Of a stretch of DNA of 20,774 nucleotides, positions 7,385-16,400 are shown in pieces (the first letter of the stretch is position 1; each line of letters begins with the position of its first letter). The stretch is from positions 1-20,774 of the forward strand of contig CAYLYP010000058.1 in the NCBI GenBank assembly GCA_964387795.1. Direction: 5' to 3'. This DNA is from CAYLYP01 sp964387795. Lineage in GTDB: Bacteria; Bacteroidota; Bacteroidia; Bacteroidales; UBA7960. The translations under genes were made by a program, and so were the position numbers. The notes beneath the pieces were generated by a model. The model was not told the origin of the DNA and made no database searches. It worked only from the letters and a program-made list of their open reading frames with translations.

Positions 7385-8626
7385 ATGAATGAAAATATAC
7401 TGAAAAAGCTTGAGATATTGGGGGCTGCTGCCCGCTATGATGTATCCTGTTCATCAAGCGGCTCACAGCGCGAAAATGAAGCAGGGGGCTTAGGAAATGC
7501 CCGTTCCTGTGGAATTTGTCATTCTTTTACTGAGGATGGGAGATGCATCTCTTTGCTGAAAATTCTTTTCACAAATGATTGTATGTACGATTGTGCTTAT
7601 TGTATCAACAGACGGAGCAATGATATCCCCAGGGCAGCATTTAAGCCATCTGAACTAATTGAATTAACCCTGAGCTTTTATCGAAGGAATTATATTGAAG
7701 GTTTGTTCCTGAGTTCGGGAGTGATGGGCAGCCCTGACCATACCATGGAACGCATGGTGAGAGTAGTAAGGGCTTTAAGGGAAGAACACAGGTTTTTTGG
7801 TTATATCCACATGAAAGCCATTCCGGGTTGTGATCCAGAGCTTGTAAAACAGGCCGGCCTTTATGCTGACAGGTTAAGCGTTAATATTGAAATCCCTTCG
7901 GAACCAAATTTGAAACTGCTTGCTCCTGAAAAAGATTTCGTTAGTGTTTTTAACCCTATGGCACAAATCTCAAGCGGGATTATTGCAAACCATGATGAAA
8001 GGAAGCTTATCAAATCGGTTCCACGTTTCGTTCCTGCCGGTCAAAGCACACAGCTGATAGTGGGAGCCACGCCTGATGCTGATGTTGAAATATTACAATT
8101 GGCCTCTAAGCTGTATCAGGAGCATCAGTTAAAAAGGGTTTATTATTCAGGTTTTATACCTGTCAATAATTATGATAGCAGGCTCCCTGCCCTCATAAAG
8201 CCGCCCCTTGTCAGGGAAAACAGGCTATATCAGGCCGATTGGCTGATGAGGTATTATCAGTTTAAATGTGAAGAAATCATTGATGAAAAGAACCCAAACC
8301 TGGATTTGAATATGGATCCAAAGCTGGCTTATGCAATACGCAATCCTCATATTTTCCCTATTGACCTGCAGACTGCCCCCTATGAACTAATCCTTAGGGT
8401 CCCGGGCATTGGGGTCAGGTCTGCAAAGTTAATTGTTGCCAACAGAAAATTTGGCACAATAAGCATGTCCCATTTAAAAAGGATGGGTGTTGCCCTAAAC
8501 AGGGCCAAATACTTTATCTCATGCCGCGAACTGTCTGCTGCATTTCAAAACCTGTATCCAGAGCAGATTAAGAAAAAACTTGTAAAGCCTAAGATGAATT
8601 TTCAAAATCAGCTAAGCTTGTTTTAA
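7385..8626 (+). CDS. Putative DNA modification/repair radical SAM protein
   Basis: A 413-residue member of the radical SAM family described as 'putative DNA modification/repair radical SAM protein' (the rSAM partner linked to a uracil-DNA-glycosylase-type protein). The radical SAM cluster motif CMYDCAYC supplies Cys66, Cys70 and Cys73, which would hold a [4Fe-4S] cluster that cleaves S-adenosylmethionine. Four more cysteines precede it (Cys22, Cys42, Cys45, Cys54) and may bind a second metal centre. The TIM-barrel region runs to about 300. The C-terminus has a helix-hairpin-helix motif (LRVPGIGVRSAKLIV, 337-351) of the kind that grips DNA or RNA backbone non-specifically. The next gene, 60 bases downstream on the same strand, is its usual DUF4130 partner. 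The substrate is unknown; action on nucleic acid is inferred from the HhH motif and family associations. Confidence 0.92.
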   Translation: MNENILKKLEILGAAARYDVSCSSSGSQRENEAGGLGNARSCGICHSFTEDGRCISLLKILFTNDCMYDCAYCINRRSNDIPRAAFKPSELIELTLSFYRRNYIEGLFLSSGVMGSPDHTMERMVRVVRALREEHRFFGYIHMKAIPGCDPELVKQAGLYADRLSVNIEIPSEPNLKLLAPEKDFVSVFNPMAQISSGIIANHDERKLIKSVPRFVPAGQSTQLIVGATPDADVEILQLASKLYQEHQLKRVYYSGFIPVNNYDSRLPALIKPPLVRENRLYQADWLMRYYQFKCEEIIDEKNPNLDLNMDPKLAYAIRNPHIFPIDLQTAPYELILRVPGIGVRSAKLIVANRKFGTISMSHLKRMGVALNRAKYFISCRELSAAFQNLYPEQIKKKLVKPKMNFQNQLSLF

Positions 8627-8686
8627 ACGCCCGGTTTTAGAATGGCACCATAATATAAAGATTCTGTTACACTCAATCCACCTGTT

Positions 8687-9475
8687 ATGCTTCTTACAAC
8701 TCCCCAGGTTCATCTAAAATATGATGGCACTTTTGAAGGCTTGCTTAGCATAATCTTTGCACTGTTTGAGCTTAAACTGGAGCCCATCAGCATAAACCCA
8801 TTAAATAAATCTGTTCCTACACTTTTTGAAGATTCCCTTTTTGTTGATACAGATCCGGTAAAAGCACAACGTGTGTGGAAGGCATGGGTCAATATCTCTA
8901 ACAGGAGGTATGCGCGCCTTGCTTATTTGTCATTTTTATCTGATAAGCCCTACAAGGACATGCTTATATGCAGGTATGCAAAAAAGCTTTTTAGTGATAA
9001 AAGCCATACTTTTTATAAAAATATGCTTGATGAAGATGCTTATCAATTGTATCAAACTGCCCGAAAGGTAAGCCATGAGAAACACCGCTTCACAGGTTTT
9101 ATCCGGTTTCAGAAGACCCATGATGGGCTTTATTATGCACCCATAGCCCCCGATAACGATATTTTGCGATTGCTTGCCCCTCATTTTTGTAAAAGGTTTA
9201 GTTCGCAAGCCTGGATCATTTATGATGTCAAAAGGGACTTTGGCTTATACTATGATTTGAAAAGCGTTAGTGAGATAAAGCTTAAAAACCCAAAGATGGA
9301 TATCAAATCAGGTCGTATTACTGATGATGCCCGTCATCTGGAAGAAAAGTTCTATGATGATCTCTGGCAACATTATTACAAGGCAATTAATATCCCGGAA
9401 CGGAAGAATACCAGACAGATGAAGCGCCTGATGCCGGTGAGGTATTGGAAATATCTCAATGAAAAGAAAAATTAA
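8687..9475 (+). CDS. DUF4130-family protein, partner of the radical SAM protein (probable DNA metabolism protein)
   Basis: A 262-residue soluble protein of the family annotated 'probable DNA metabolism protein' (radical-SAM-linked; DUF4130). It opens with the family-typical YDGTFEGLLSIIFALFE (12-28) and DPVKAQRVWKAW (56-67). The DUF4130 region (about 85-255) contains RFTGFIRFQ (134-142), LLAPHFCKRF (162-171), WIIYDVKR (176-183), GLYYD (186-190) and the C-terminal YWKYL block. The catalytic role is unknown. In many bacteria this module sits next to, or is fused to, a uracil-DNA glycosylase superfamily domain; no such domain is present in this protein or elsewhere in the window. It is probably cotranscribed with the upstream radical SAM gene, and a terminator follows 58 bases after the stop. 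Confidence 0.9.
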   Translation: MLLTTPQVHLKYDGTFEGLLSIIFALFELKLEPISINPLNKSVPTLFEDSLFVDTDPVKAQRVWKAWVNISNRRYARLAYLSFLSDKPYKDMLICRYAKKLFSDKSHTFYKNMLDEDAYQLYQTARKVSHEKHRFTGFIRFQKTHDGLYYAPIAPDNDILRLLAPHFCKRFSSQAWIIYDVKRDFGLYYDLKSVSEIKLKNPKMDIKSGRITDDARHLEEKFYDDLWQHYYKAINIPERKNTRQMKRLMPVRYWKYLNEKKN

Positions 9476-9533
9476 CAGGAGGGTGGATAAATTGGGATTT
9501 GATAAAAGCATCCAATGAGTTGAAACAAAAAAG

Positions 9534-9557
9534 AAAAACCGGTTGATACCGGTTTTT
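9534..9557. terminator. Bidirectional rho-independent terminator between convergent operons
   Basis: A perfect 10-bp stem AAAAACCGGT (9534-9543) with ACCGGTTTTT (9548-9557) and a 4-base loop TGAT. The A run on one side and T run on the other allow termination on both strands, serving the radical SAM operon (plus) and the T9SS surface-protein operon (minus). Confidence 0.88.
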
Positions 9558-9607
9558 CAGGGCAAAGAAAAATAAAGATGTGTCAGAGTTTTTTCCATTA
9601 GGAAAAA

Positions 9608-10531
9608 TTAGTTAAATATCCTGGGGGTTTTTGGTGTGACCCTTGTTTTGTTAAATCCTTCGAATGTGGTTGAAATCATGATTTCATGGGAGCCACCGCT
9701 ATAGCGTTTTGTTGTCCCGATAGAGTAATCATAGCAATAACCAACTTTGATCTCGGGGGTAATATTGTATCCCACCATTGCAACAATAGCATCCTGTAGG
9801 CGATATGAAAAGCCTCCCCAGAACATATTGTCATAATATGCAATTACATTGATATCGAAAGAAGTGATGAACCAACTTGATTTAAACAAAAGAAAAGGTT
9901 CGATATCAAGGTTGTCGGCAACATCTTCAAAGCGATATTTTCCATAGAGATAATAGTGACGTGGTGTTTGGAAGAGGGTAGAGCCTTTTACGGAGCGGTC
10001 AAGATGTGTAGAAGCAAGTCCAACACTAAGGTTTGGTGCATTAAATTCAATACCGAAGTTAAAGTCGGCTTTAAGATGGCTGTCCTTTATGAAGACAGCA
10101 TTGGGGTCTGTAATATCTTCGTACCTTAGCTTTGAGCCATCAAATGATCTGTTGATAATACCTGCACCTAAGCCAAACGTAAGGCTTGACATCACTCCTA
10201 TTTGAAGAGGGAAGGCGTAATAAGCCCTGGCTGTAATCGTTTTTTCATGCCCCAACTGGTCATTGATAAGGTTAAGGCCTACAGCGCCAAATAATTCCTG
10301 AACATAAGTGCTTGCATTTAAGACCTGTGAGGAGGGCTTATCAGGGAAACCAACCCATTGTTGCCTGGCCACAATGGATGCGTTAATGGTATTTGAAACT
10401 TCAACCGAAGCAGGATTGAATGTTGATTCATTAAACATATAATGGCTGAAATGGGTGTCGTTTTGTGCCTGTGCATAAAAAACGACAGCTATCATGGCAA
10501 GCAGGAGTAATATTTTTTTCATTTGATTCAT
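9608..10531 (-). CDS. PorP/SprF family type IX secretion system membrane protein
   Basis: A 307-residue outer-membrane beta-barrel protein. It has a signal peptide (Lys5-Lys6, then a hydrophobic core, predicted cleavage after AQA at residues 20-22) and the PorP/SprF signature start FSHYMFNESTFNPA (28-41), RQQWVGF (56-62) and alternating strands to a beta-rich C-terminus. The family includes PorP of the T9SS core and SprF, which is needed to export the giant adhesin SprB in Flavobacterium johnsoniae. Here it is the last gene after a giant CHU_C cargo and a PorE-like protein on the same strand, so it is most likely the cargo-specific SprF-like partner rather than the core PorP (inference). The in-frame ATG at residue 4 is an alternative start that leaves the signal peptide intact. 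A 77-base gap separates it from the gene upstream. Confidence 0.92.
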   Translation of the reverse strand: MNQMKKILLLLAMIAVVFYAQAQNDTHFSHYMFNESTFNPASVEVSNTINASIVARQQWVGFPDKPSSQVLNASTYVQELFGAVGLNLINDQLGHEKTITARAYYAFPLQIGVMSSLTFGLGAGIINRSFDGSKLRYEDITDPNAVFIKDSHLKADFNFGIEFNAPNLSVGLASTHLDRSVKGSTLFQTPRHYYLYGKYRFEDVADNLDIEPFLLFKSSWFITSFDINVIAYYDNMFWGGFSYRLQDAIVAMVGYNITPEIKVGYCYDYSIGTTKRYSGGSHEIMISTTFEGFNKTRVTPKTPRIFN

Positions 10532-10608
10532 GTTTTTTTTATAAGAACCTAAAAAGATCTGGTTTTTATCAAGAACAAATCATTGTTTCTTTGTTTGTCA
10601 GGAAAGCA

Positions 10609-13206
10609 TTAATTGCTAAGGATTTTTTGTGCCTGGGCAATCTGTATCTTCTCGCCATTTTGGAATGCAACCACATAAGTCTGGTAACCCATCTCGCGAA
10701 TAGCTTTTTGTACTTCATACGCAGCTTTAAAGCTTTTAAAACTACCAACCGAATACCGGTGAAACTTATCAACATCATAATAATAGATGATGTTCAAACG
10801 AGGGAATGCCTGGATTATTTTTTGATAATACTGAGGGTTTATAGGGGTCTTGGCAGCAATAAACTGCACCATAAACTCAACACCTTCCTCACGATGGGCA
10901 GTTTTTTCAAGTGAATTCAGGTACCTGAAACTATGACGGGAAGCCTGATTGAAGAAATCCTGAAAATCTCCCTGAGGAATAGTTTGAAAATGTCCCCTTC
11001 TGTTCATCTGGTGTTCATCAACAGTTTTTGCATTTGGGATCAGGAGTTTTTGCTTTCCGTGAGCGAGTGGGTAAAGCCTGTCTTCGCTGATACCTTTTCC
11101 GGCAAGGTATTCGATAATGCTCTGTGCCCTTCTCTGGGATAGGTAAAAGTTGAATTCGATACTGCTAACGATGTCGGTATGGGCATGGACAACCAAACAC
11201 AGGGATGGGTTGTTTTTCATAAAAGCAGCAACAGTATCAAGTTTCATCATTGATGAATTGCGAAGTGACCATTTGCCAAAGTCGAAAAACAACATTGGTA
11301 ACTGGTATCCTGAAAAATCAGTAAGGTTAAGGTTGTTTGATTCTTTGTAATCAGGGAGGTCTGTTTCTTCATCTTCTTCCCAACGTGTTGGATGGGTAGG
11401 GATTTCAGTTTTAACAACCTGGATTTTCACCTCCTGGGTGTTAGTGTCAACAGGCGTAACAGGTTCTGTCTTTTCGGCCAGTTGGTCACCCTGATCAACC
11501 GGAGTATCTTTTGTGTCCCCATTTTGTTTTGGTGTAACGGGTTCCATTACAAAGTCAAGGGTGTGATCGCTGGAGACAGTAAACTGGCTTGCAAAAAGCT
11601 TGTCTTTTACCGAAAGCAATTGGGTTACCGGATTGTATCCCTCTTTTGATGCTTCAACTGTATAATTCACATCAGATGAGAGTGAAGGGATTACATATTC
11701 TCCATTTTCATTTGAAGTGATTAAAGCAAAAGTACCATCTTCACCACTTAGGGTGATTGTGATATCACTAATTCCACTTCCGGTGTAATTATCAGTTATA
11801 AGGCCTTTTAATGTAAAGATCTTAGAAGCAATCCTGAATGAGAAAATGTCATCAGAACCTTTTCCCCCGGGACGGTTGGAGCTAAAGTAGCCTCTTGAAT
11901 AGCTGTCGTTGATTACAAAACTGAAATCATCAGCACTCGAGTTAATAGGAATACCTATGTTGACAGGCTTGCTAAAGCCTGTGTTAGGATCCATGATGGT
12001 GTAAAAAACATCGAAGCCCCCCATGCCTGTATGTCCAAAAGAAGAGAAATATAAAACATTTCCCATTACATACGGGTAAGCATCATTATAGCTGGTATTA
12101 ATTGTATCGCCAAGGTTTTGTGGTGTTCCCCAGCCTTCTTCTGTTTTTTCAATTTTATATAAGTCATAACCTCCTAATCCACCAGGCATATCGGAAGCAA
12201 AGAAGAGTGTTTTGCCATCATCGCTAATGGATGGATAGCCAATATCATAAGCATCTGAATTGAAAGGGAATATTTCCGGATCACTCCAGGTATCTGTTTC
12301 AGTATTGTGGTAAGAGAAATAAATATCGCAGGAGCTACGAGTGCCCCTGGTGCCTCCACAATTCATAAAATAAGCTATTTTGTTAGCCTTGTCGTATGAT
12401 AAAAAGCCATCATAATAGTCTGAATTGATCTTGTTACTTAACTCATCTGGCAGCTCCCATTGCTGGGTTTTCTTATCAAGTTTTGACTGATAAATATTTG
12501 AATATCCTTCGCCAGTCCTTTTATCAACTTTACCACCATAGCTTTTTGTTGAAGCAAATACAATCCTTTCTTTTAATGTTTTGGATTGAATTGCATAGTA
12601 AAACACATAGCTGTTGAATAGTTTTGTTTCTATGTCAAATTGTAGGTTATATCTTTCAACAGCTTTTTTATCGGTGCCAAAAAATTTAGCCACATTTTCC
12701 AAATAAGCAATGCCCCACTCCTGAAATTCAGAGTTGAGGGTTGCTTCATCCTGAATGATAAAAAGAGATTCTTTTTTATAGTTTTCGTTTGAGAACTGAG
12801 CTGACTGAAGCTTTTTTTGGGCCATGGGGTCATCAGGGTTCCGTTCAAGGTATTTTTGGAAATAGCTGATTGAAGTATTGAATTCTTCCAGTCCAAGCAG
12901 CATATCGCCCATGTGAAGGAAAACAATAGGGTCTTCATATCCAAAATTAATAGCGTTGCTATACCATTGTTTGGCCTCTTTGTAGTTGAGTAGGTGCCTG
13001 TAGCATTCGCCCATTTGAAATGAGACGTATTTCTTCTTGTCAGGAGATTTTTCTCTTTTAATGATGCTTTGGTATGCTTTTAAAGCCTCAACGTAGTTTT
13101 GTTTGCTAAATAAATCATTAGCTATTTCAAGTCGCTTTTGTCCAAAAGCAACACTTTGAATGAGGATAATGAATAGGATTAATAGAGTTCTTTTCATTTC
13201 TGACAT
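10609..13206 (-). CDS. PorE-like T9SS-associated OmpA-family protein (TPR, PD40, CRD, OmpA, SPOR-like)
   Basis: An 865-residue envelope protein. In order: signal peptide (1 to about 22, ending AFG-Q); TPR-like helices with ALKAY and NPDDPMAQ features (about 24-140); a PD40/WD40-like beta-propeller with blades such as YPSISDDGKTLFFAS (324-338) and YFSSNRPGG (440-448) (about 210-460); a carboxypeptidase-regulatory-like beta sandwich (about 464-553); an acidic/Thr/Pro linker; an OmpA peptidoglycan-binding domain (about 636-745) with D678 (HTD) and R693 (SQRRA) at the usual diaminopimelate contacts; and a tail (about 776-865) that looks like a SPOR domain. The first four parts after the signal match PorE of Porphyromonas gingivalis, which tethers the T9SS to peptidoglycan. 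M4 is a possible alternative start. The gene lies between the giant cargo and the PorP/SprF-like gene and probably anchors that export complex. Confidence 0.92.
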   Translation of the reverse strand: MSEMKRTLLILFIILIQSVAFGQKRLEIANDLFSKQNYVEALKAYQSIIKREKSPDKKKYVSFQMGECYRHLLNYKEAKQWYSNAINFGYEDPIVFLHMGDMLLGLEEFNTSISYFQKYLERNPDDPMAQKKLQSAQFSNENYKKESLFIIQDEATLNSEFQEWGIAYLENVAKFFGTDKKAVERYNLQFDIETKLFNSYVFYYAIQSKTLKERIVFASTKSYGGKVDKRTGEGYSNIYQSKLDKKTQQWELPDELSNKINSDYYDGFLSYDKANKIAYFMNCGGTRGTRSSCDIYFSYHNTETDTWSDPEIFPFNSDAYDIGYPSISDDGKTLFFASDMPGGLGGYDLYKIEKTEEGWGTPQNLGDTINTSYNDAYPYVMGNVLYFSSFGHTGMGGFDVFYTIMDPNTGFSKPVNIGIPINSSADDFSFVINDSYSRGYFSSNRPGGKGSDDIFSFRIASKIFTLKGLITDNYTGSGISDITITLSGEDGTFALITSNENGEYVIPSLSSDVNYTVEASKEGYNPVTQLLSVKDKLFASQFTVSSDHTLDFVMEPVTPKQNGDTKDTPVDQGDQLAEKTEPVTPVDTNTQEVKIQVVKTEIPTHPTRWEEDEETDLPDYKESNNLNLTDFSGYQLPMLFFDFGKWSLRNSSMMKLDTVAAFMKNNPSLCLVVHAHTDIVSSIEFNFYLSQRRAQSIIEYLAGKGISEDRLYPLAHGKQKLLIPNAKTVDEHQMNRRGHFQTIPQGDFQDFFNQASRHSFRYLNSLEKTAHREEGVEFMVQFIAAKTPINPQYYQKIIQAFPRLNIIYYYDVDKFHRYSVGSFKSFKAAYEVQKAIREMGYQTYVVAFQNGEKIQIAQAQKILSN

Positions 13207-13222
13207 CTTTTTTCAGCGTAAC

Positions 13223-13247
13223 ACCAGATACTTTGCCCTAATCTGGT
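13223..13247. promoter_or_regulatory. Inverted repeat in the leader of the PorE-like gene
   Basis: ACCAGAT (13223-13229) and ATCTGGT (13241-13247) form a perfect 7-bp dyad with an 11-base spacer, 16 bases upstream of the minus-strand start codon. It may be a leader hairpin or regulator site; no T tract follows on the minus strand, so a terminator is unlikely. No exact TAnnTTTG element is seen in 13207-13446. Confidence 0.3.
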
Positions 13248-13383
13248 ATTTTCTTTTAATAATTGGTAACAGTTAATTCCAATCATTTAACTGAGACTGT
13301 TTATTCATTTTTAACGAAGGCTTTGTCGAAAAGTTCCGTTTTTTATAAATAATCATGTGTTTCAGGTGTTAATTTAATAAGAA

Positions 13384-13438
13384 ACAGGTATAAACCTGTG
13401 CCGGCAACCCGTATATTTGGCCCACACGGATTGCCGGC
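13384..13438 (-). terminator. Tandem hairpins after the giant surface-protein gene
   Basis: Read on the minus strand, the stop codon is followed by a hairpin with 8-bp stem GCCGGCAA/TTGCCGGC (13400-13407 with 13431-13438; the pairing continues imperfectly inward). Immediately after it comes a second hairpin, ACAGGT/ACCTGT (13384-13389 with 13394-13399, 4-base loop), then a T-rich stretch (TTTCTTATT). This may terminate or attenuate transcription before the PorE-like gene. The T tract is interrupted, so leaky readthrough is plausible. Confidence 0.5.
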
Positions 13439-13446
13439 TGGTTTAT

Positions 13447-16400
13447 TTATTTTTCATCAGATACTACAGTTACAGAACCTTTCATTGTGGTTTTTGTGTT
13501 GTTTGCATCAAAAACGGAAAGGATGTAGTAGTATGTTCCCGGGCTCACTTTTTTGCCTTTGTATTTGCCGTCCCAGCCTTCTGTGCCTTCATAGATGACC
13601 TGTCCCCAACGGTTAAAGATAGTGAGTTCGGCACCAGCGCCAAATATATCATTAAACCCATCAGAGCCTGGGGTAAAGGCATTTGGAAGATCGCTTACAA
13701 TAACATTTATCTCAACGGGCTCGCCGATACAGGTGTAATCAGTAGCAATCACAGTGACTTTCTGTCCGTCTTTAAGTTTATTTGTTGAATAGGTATTTGA
13801 TGAACCGCTTTGTTCAACAACACCATCAACAATAAACTCATAGTTGGTTAGTCCTGCCGGGAGGGCAGTAAATGTGATATACTGACCAATAAAGATAGAA
13901 TATCCAGGGCGATCAGAGGTAACATCAATCTCAGGAAGTTCGACTACTTCAACAAAGATGCTGTCTTCTAATACACAATTTACCTGATCGAGGAGGTTGA
14001 GGAAATAATACCCGCTCTGTTGAGGGATCAGAGAAGGATTAGGGCTGTCTGAGATGACATTCCCATCCATGTCTGTCCAGACATATAGATATGGATCCTG
14101 TCCACCGGAAGGTGTTGTTCCCTGGCCAATATCAAGCGAGTTGTCCCTACATGCACGAAGCGTATCAGGGGTTTCCATTGCAAGATCGGAGAAGGTAATA
14201 ACAACTGAACCATCATTTTCGCAGCCATTGGCTCCTGTAACCTGAAGTAAATATGTAATGCTTGAATCAGGTTCAACGACAGGGTTACTTTCAGTGGATG
14301 TAAAGCCTTCAGGAATACTTGTCCAGCTATAGGTGTTGCCTTCAATTGCATCACCACCAAGACTTATTGGCTGGCCTGCATCTCCAGGGCAGAAATTCAT
14401 ATCACTTGATAGTATCATCTGTGGCAAAGGCTTAACAGTAATCACTACAGAATCACTATTATGACATCCGATAGGGGAGGTCTCGGTAAGGATATAGGTA
14501 GTTGTTACTACTGGTGTTACCAAAGGATTAACCTCGGAAGATGTAAATCCTGTAGGGATACTTCTCCATTGGTAAGTATTGCCAATGACTTCATTTCCTC
14601 CACCAATCTCTATGCTTTCACCTGAGCAAATTGAGTCAGGTTGAGCTACCAGTGCCAAAGGCAGAGGGTTAACTGTTACAACAATCGAATTTGAATTGAC
14701 ACAACCTGTTGCTGTGTATGTTTCAGTTAATGTATAAGTGGTTGTAACTGTCGGTGATACAGTAGGATTGTTAATAGTTGGCTCTGTCAGGCTTGGGTCT
14801 GATGGCTCTGATGTCCATAAATAACTGTTTGCCGGAACAGGGTTACAACACTCACCTCCTATAGTAATTGCCTCGCCTAAACAAATTTCATGGTTTTCTC
14901 CGGCATCAGCTTCAGGTTTATCAAATACATACACAACAACCTGATCAATATTTGTACAATTTACTGAGGTATATGTTTCTGTCAGTGTATAGGTTGTTGT
15001 TACTGTAGGGGAAACTTCAGGATTAGGTGAATTGAAATCAAAAACCTCATCAGGATTACTTGACGACCAGAGGTATGTGTTTTCTGGTATAGGAGTAGTC
15101 CCTAAAGTTACAGTGTCACCCGAACAGATACTCATATCATCACCGGCATTGGCCAAACCTCCTACAACAGTAATTGTAACCTCATTTGAATTTTGGCAAC
15201 CTGTGAGGGTGTATGTTTCCAAAAGGGTGTAGGTTGTAGTTACAGTTGGGCTTACAAGAGGATTTGCAATTGTTGGATCTGTTAAGCTTGGGTCAACAGG
15301 GATTGAAGTCCATAAGTAAGTGTTGTCAGGTACTGCACCAGGGTCTTGCCCAATATTTATTGGGTCTCCGTAACAGATTGTTTCATCTTCGGCAACCAGC
15401 GCCAAAGGCAGCGGGTTAAAGGTCACAACAACCTGGTCAGTAGAAGAACAACTGTTAAGAGTATTGGTAACGGTAACAGAATAAGTGCCGGAAGTTGTTA
15501 CAAGGATTTCATTGCTTGTTTCTCCGGTACTCCATTCGTAAGAGTAATCAGGGTCAAATACTGTTGAAAGGCTTAAAGTATCACCTTCGCAAGCAGTAGT
15601 CTCTCCGGTGATTTCACTGTCCGGGCTGGGATTAACAGTTACAATGGTTTGTAAATCAGTGCTTCCGCAGTTGTTTGAAACTGTGACTGTATAAGTTGTT
15701 GTAACATCAGGGGTGACATAAATTGTTGAAGTTGTTTCACCTGTGCTCCACAGATAATCATTGCCTCCGGCTGCTTCTAACAATACTGTTTCGCCCTGGC
15801 ATATTTCCTGATCAGCAGAAACTGTTGCATCCGGGCCTGTGCTTACAATAATATTAACCTGAGAGCCTGAGAAGCACCCATTAACATCGCTGACTGTAAG
15901 GTTATAAGTGGTAGTAACAGTTGGGCTAACAGTTGGGTTTTCAAGATCACTAACAGGAATATTGGGGCTAATCCACCAATAATATGTCAACGGTGCGGTT
16001 CCACCTGTTCCGGCAGGAGTCTCACCAAGAGTTATTGACTCACCAAGGCATATTACCTGGTCTTCTCCCGGATGGGCAAAAATCTGAGGATTAACATTTA
16101 CGGTTACCTGACTTGTGGCAATACAATTATTGTCATCCATCACAGTAAGTGTATATGTGGTGGTAACATCAGGAGTAGCCAAAGGATTTGCCAATGTAGG
16201 ATCGTCAAGTGAAGTTTCAGGCGACCAAAGATAGGTATATCCACTTCCTGAACCACCACTTGCTGATGGAGAACCGCCAATAGTTGTTCCGATTCCAAAG
16301 CAGATGTCTGTATCGGTGCCTGCATCAGCAAAGAGTTCCGGTAATATTGTGATATCAATTGTAGCAGTTGCGGAACAACCTTTGTCATCTCTAACAATAA

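Noticed and set aside
7385..9475. Radical SAM/DUF4130 pair as a defence system
   Set aside because: There are no neighbouring defence genes, nucleases or mobile elements, and the families are known as a widespread DNA-metabolism-type pair; the evidence does not support a defence role.
10465..10914. Plus-strand ORF of 149 codons opposite the PorE-like/PorP genes
   Set aside because: It lies antisense across two well-supported genes, its product has no recognisable domain, and its composition is that of a shadow frame. The same applies to the other long plus-strand ORFs at 1960-3276, 10933-11649 and 13398-18547.
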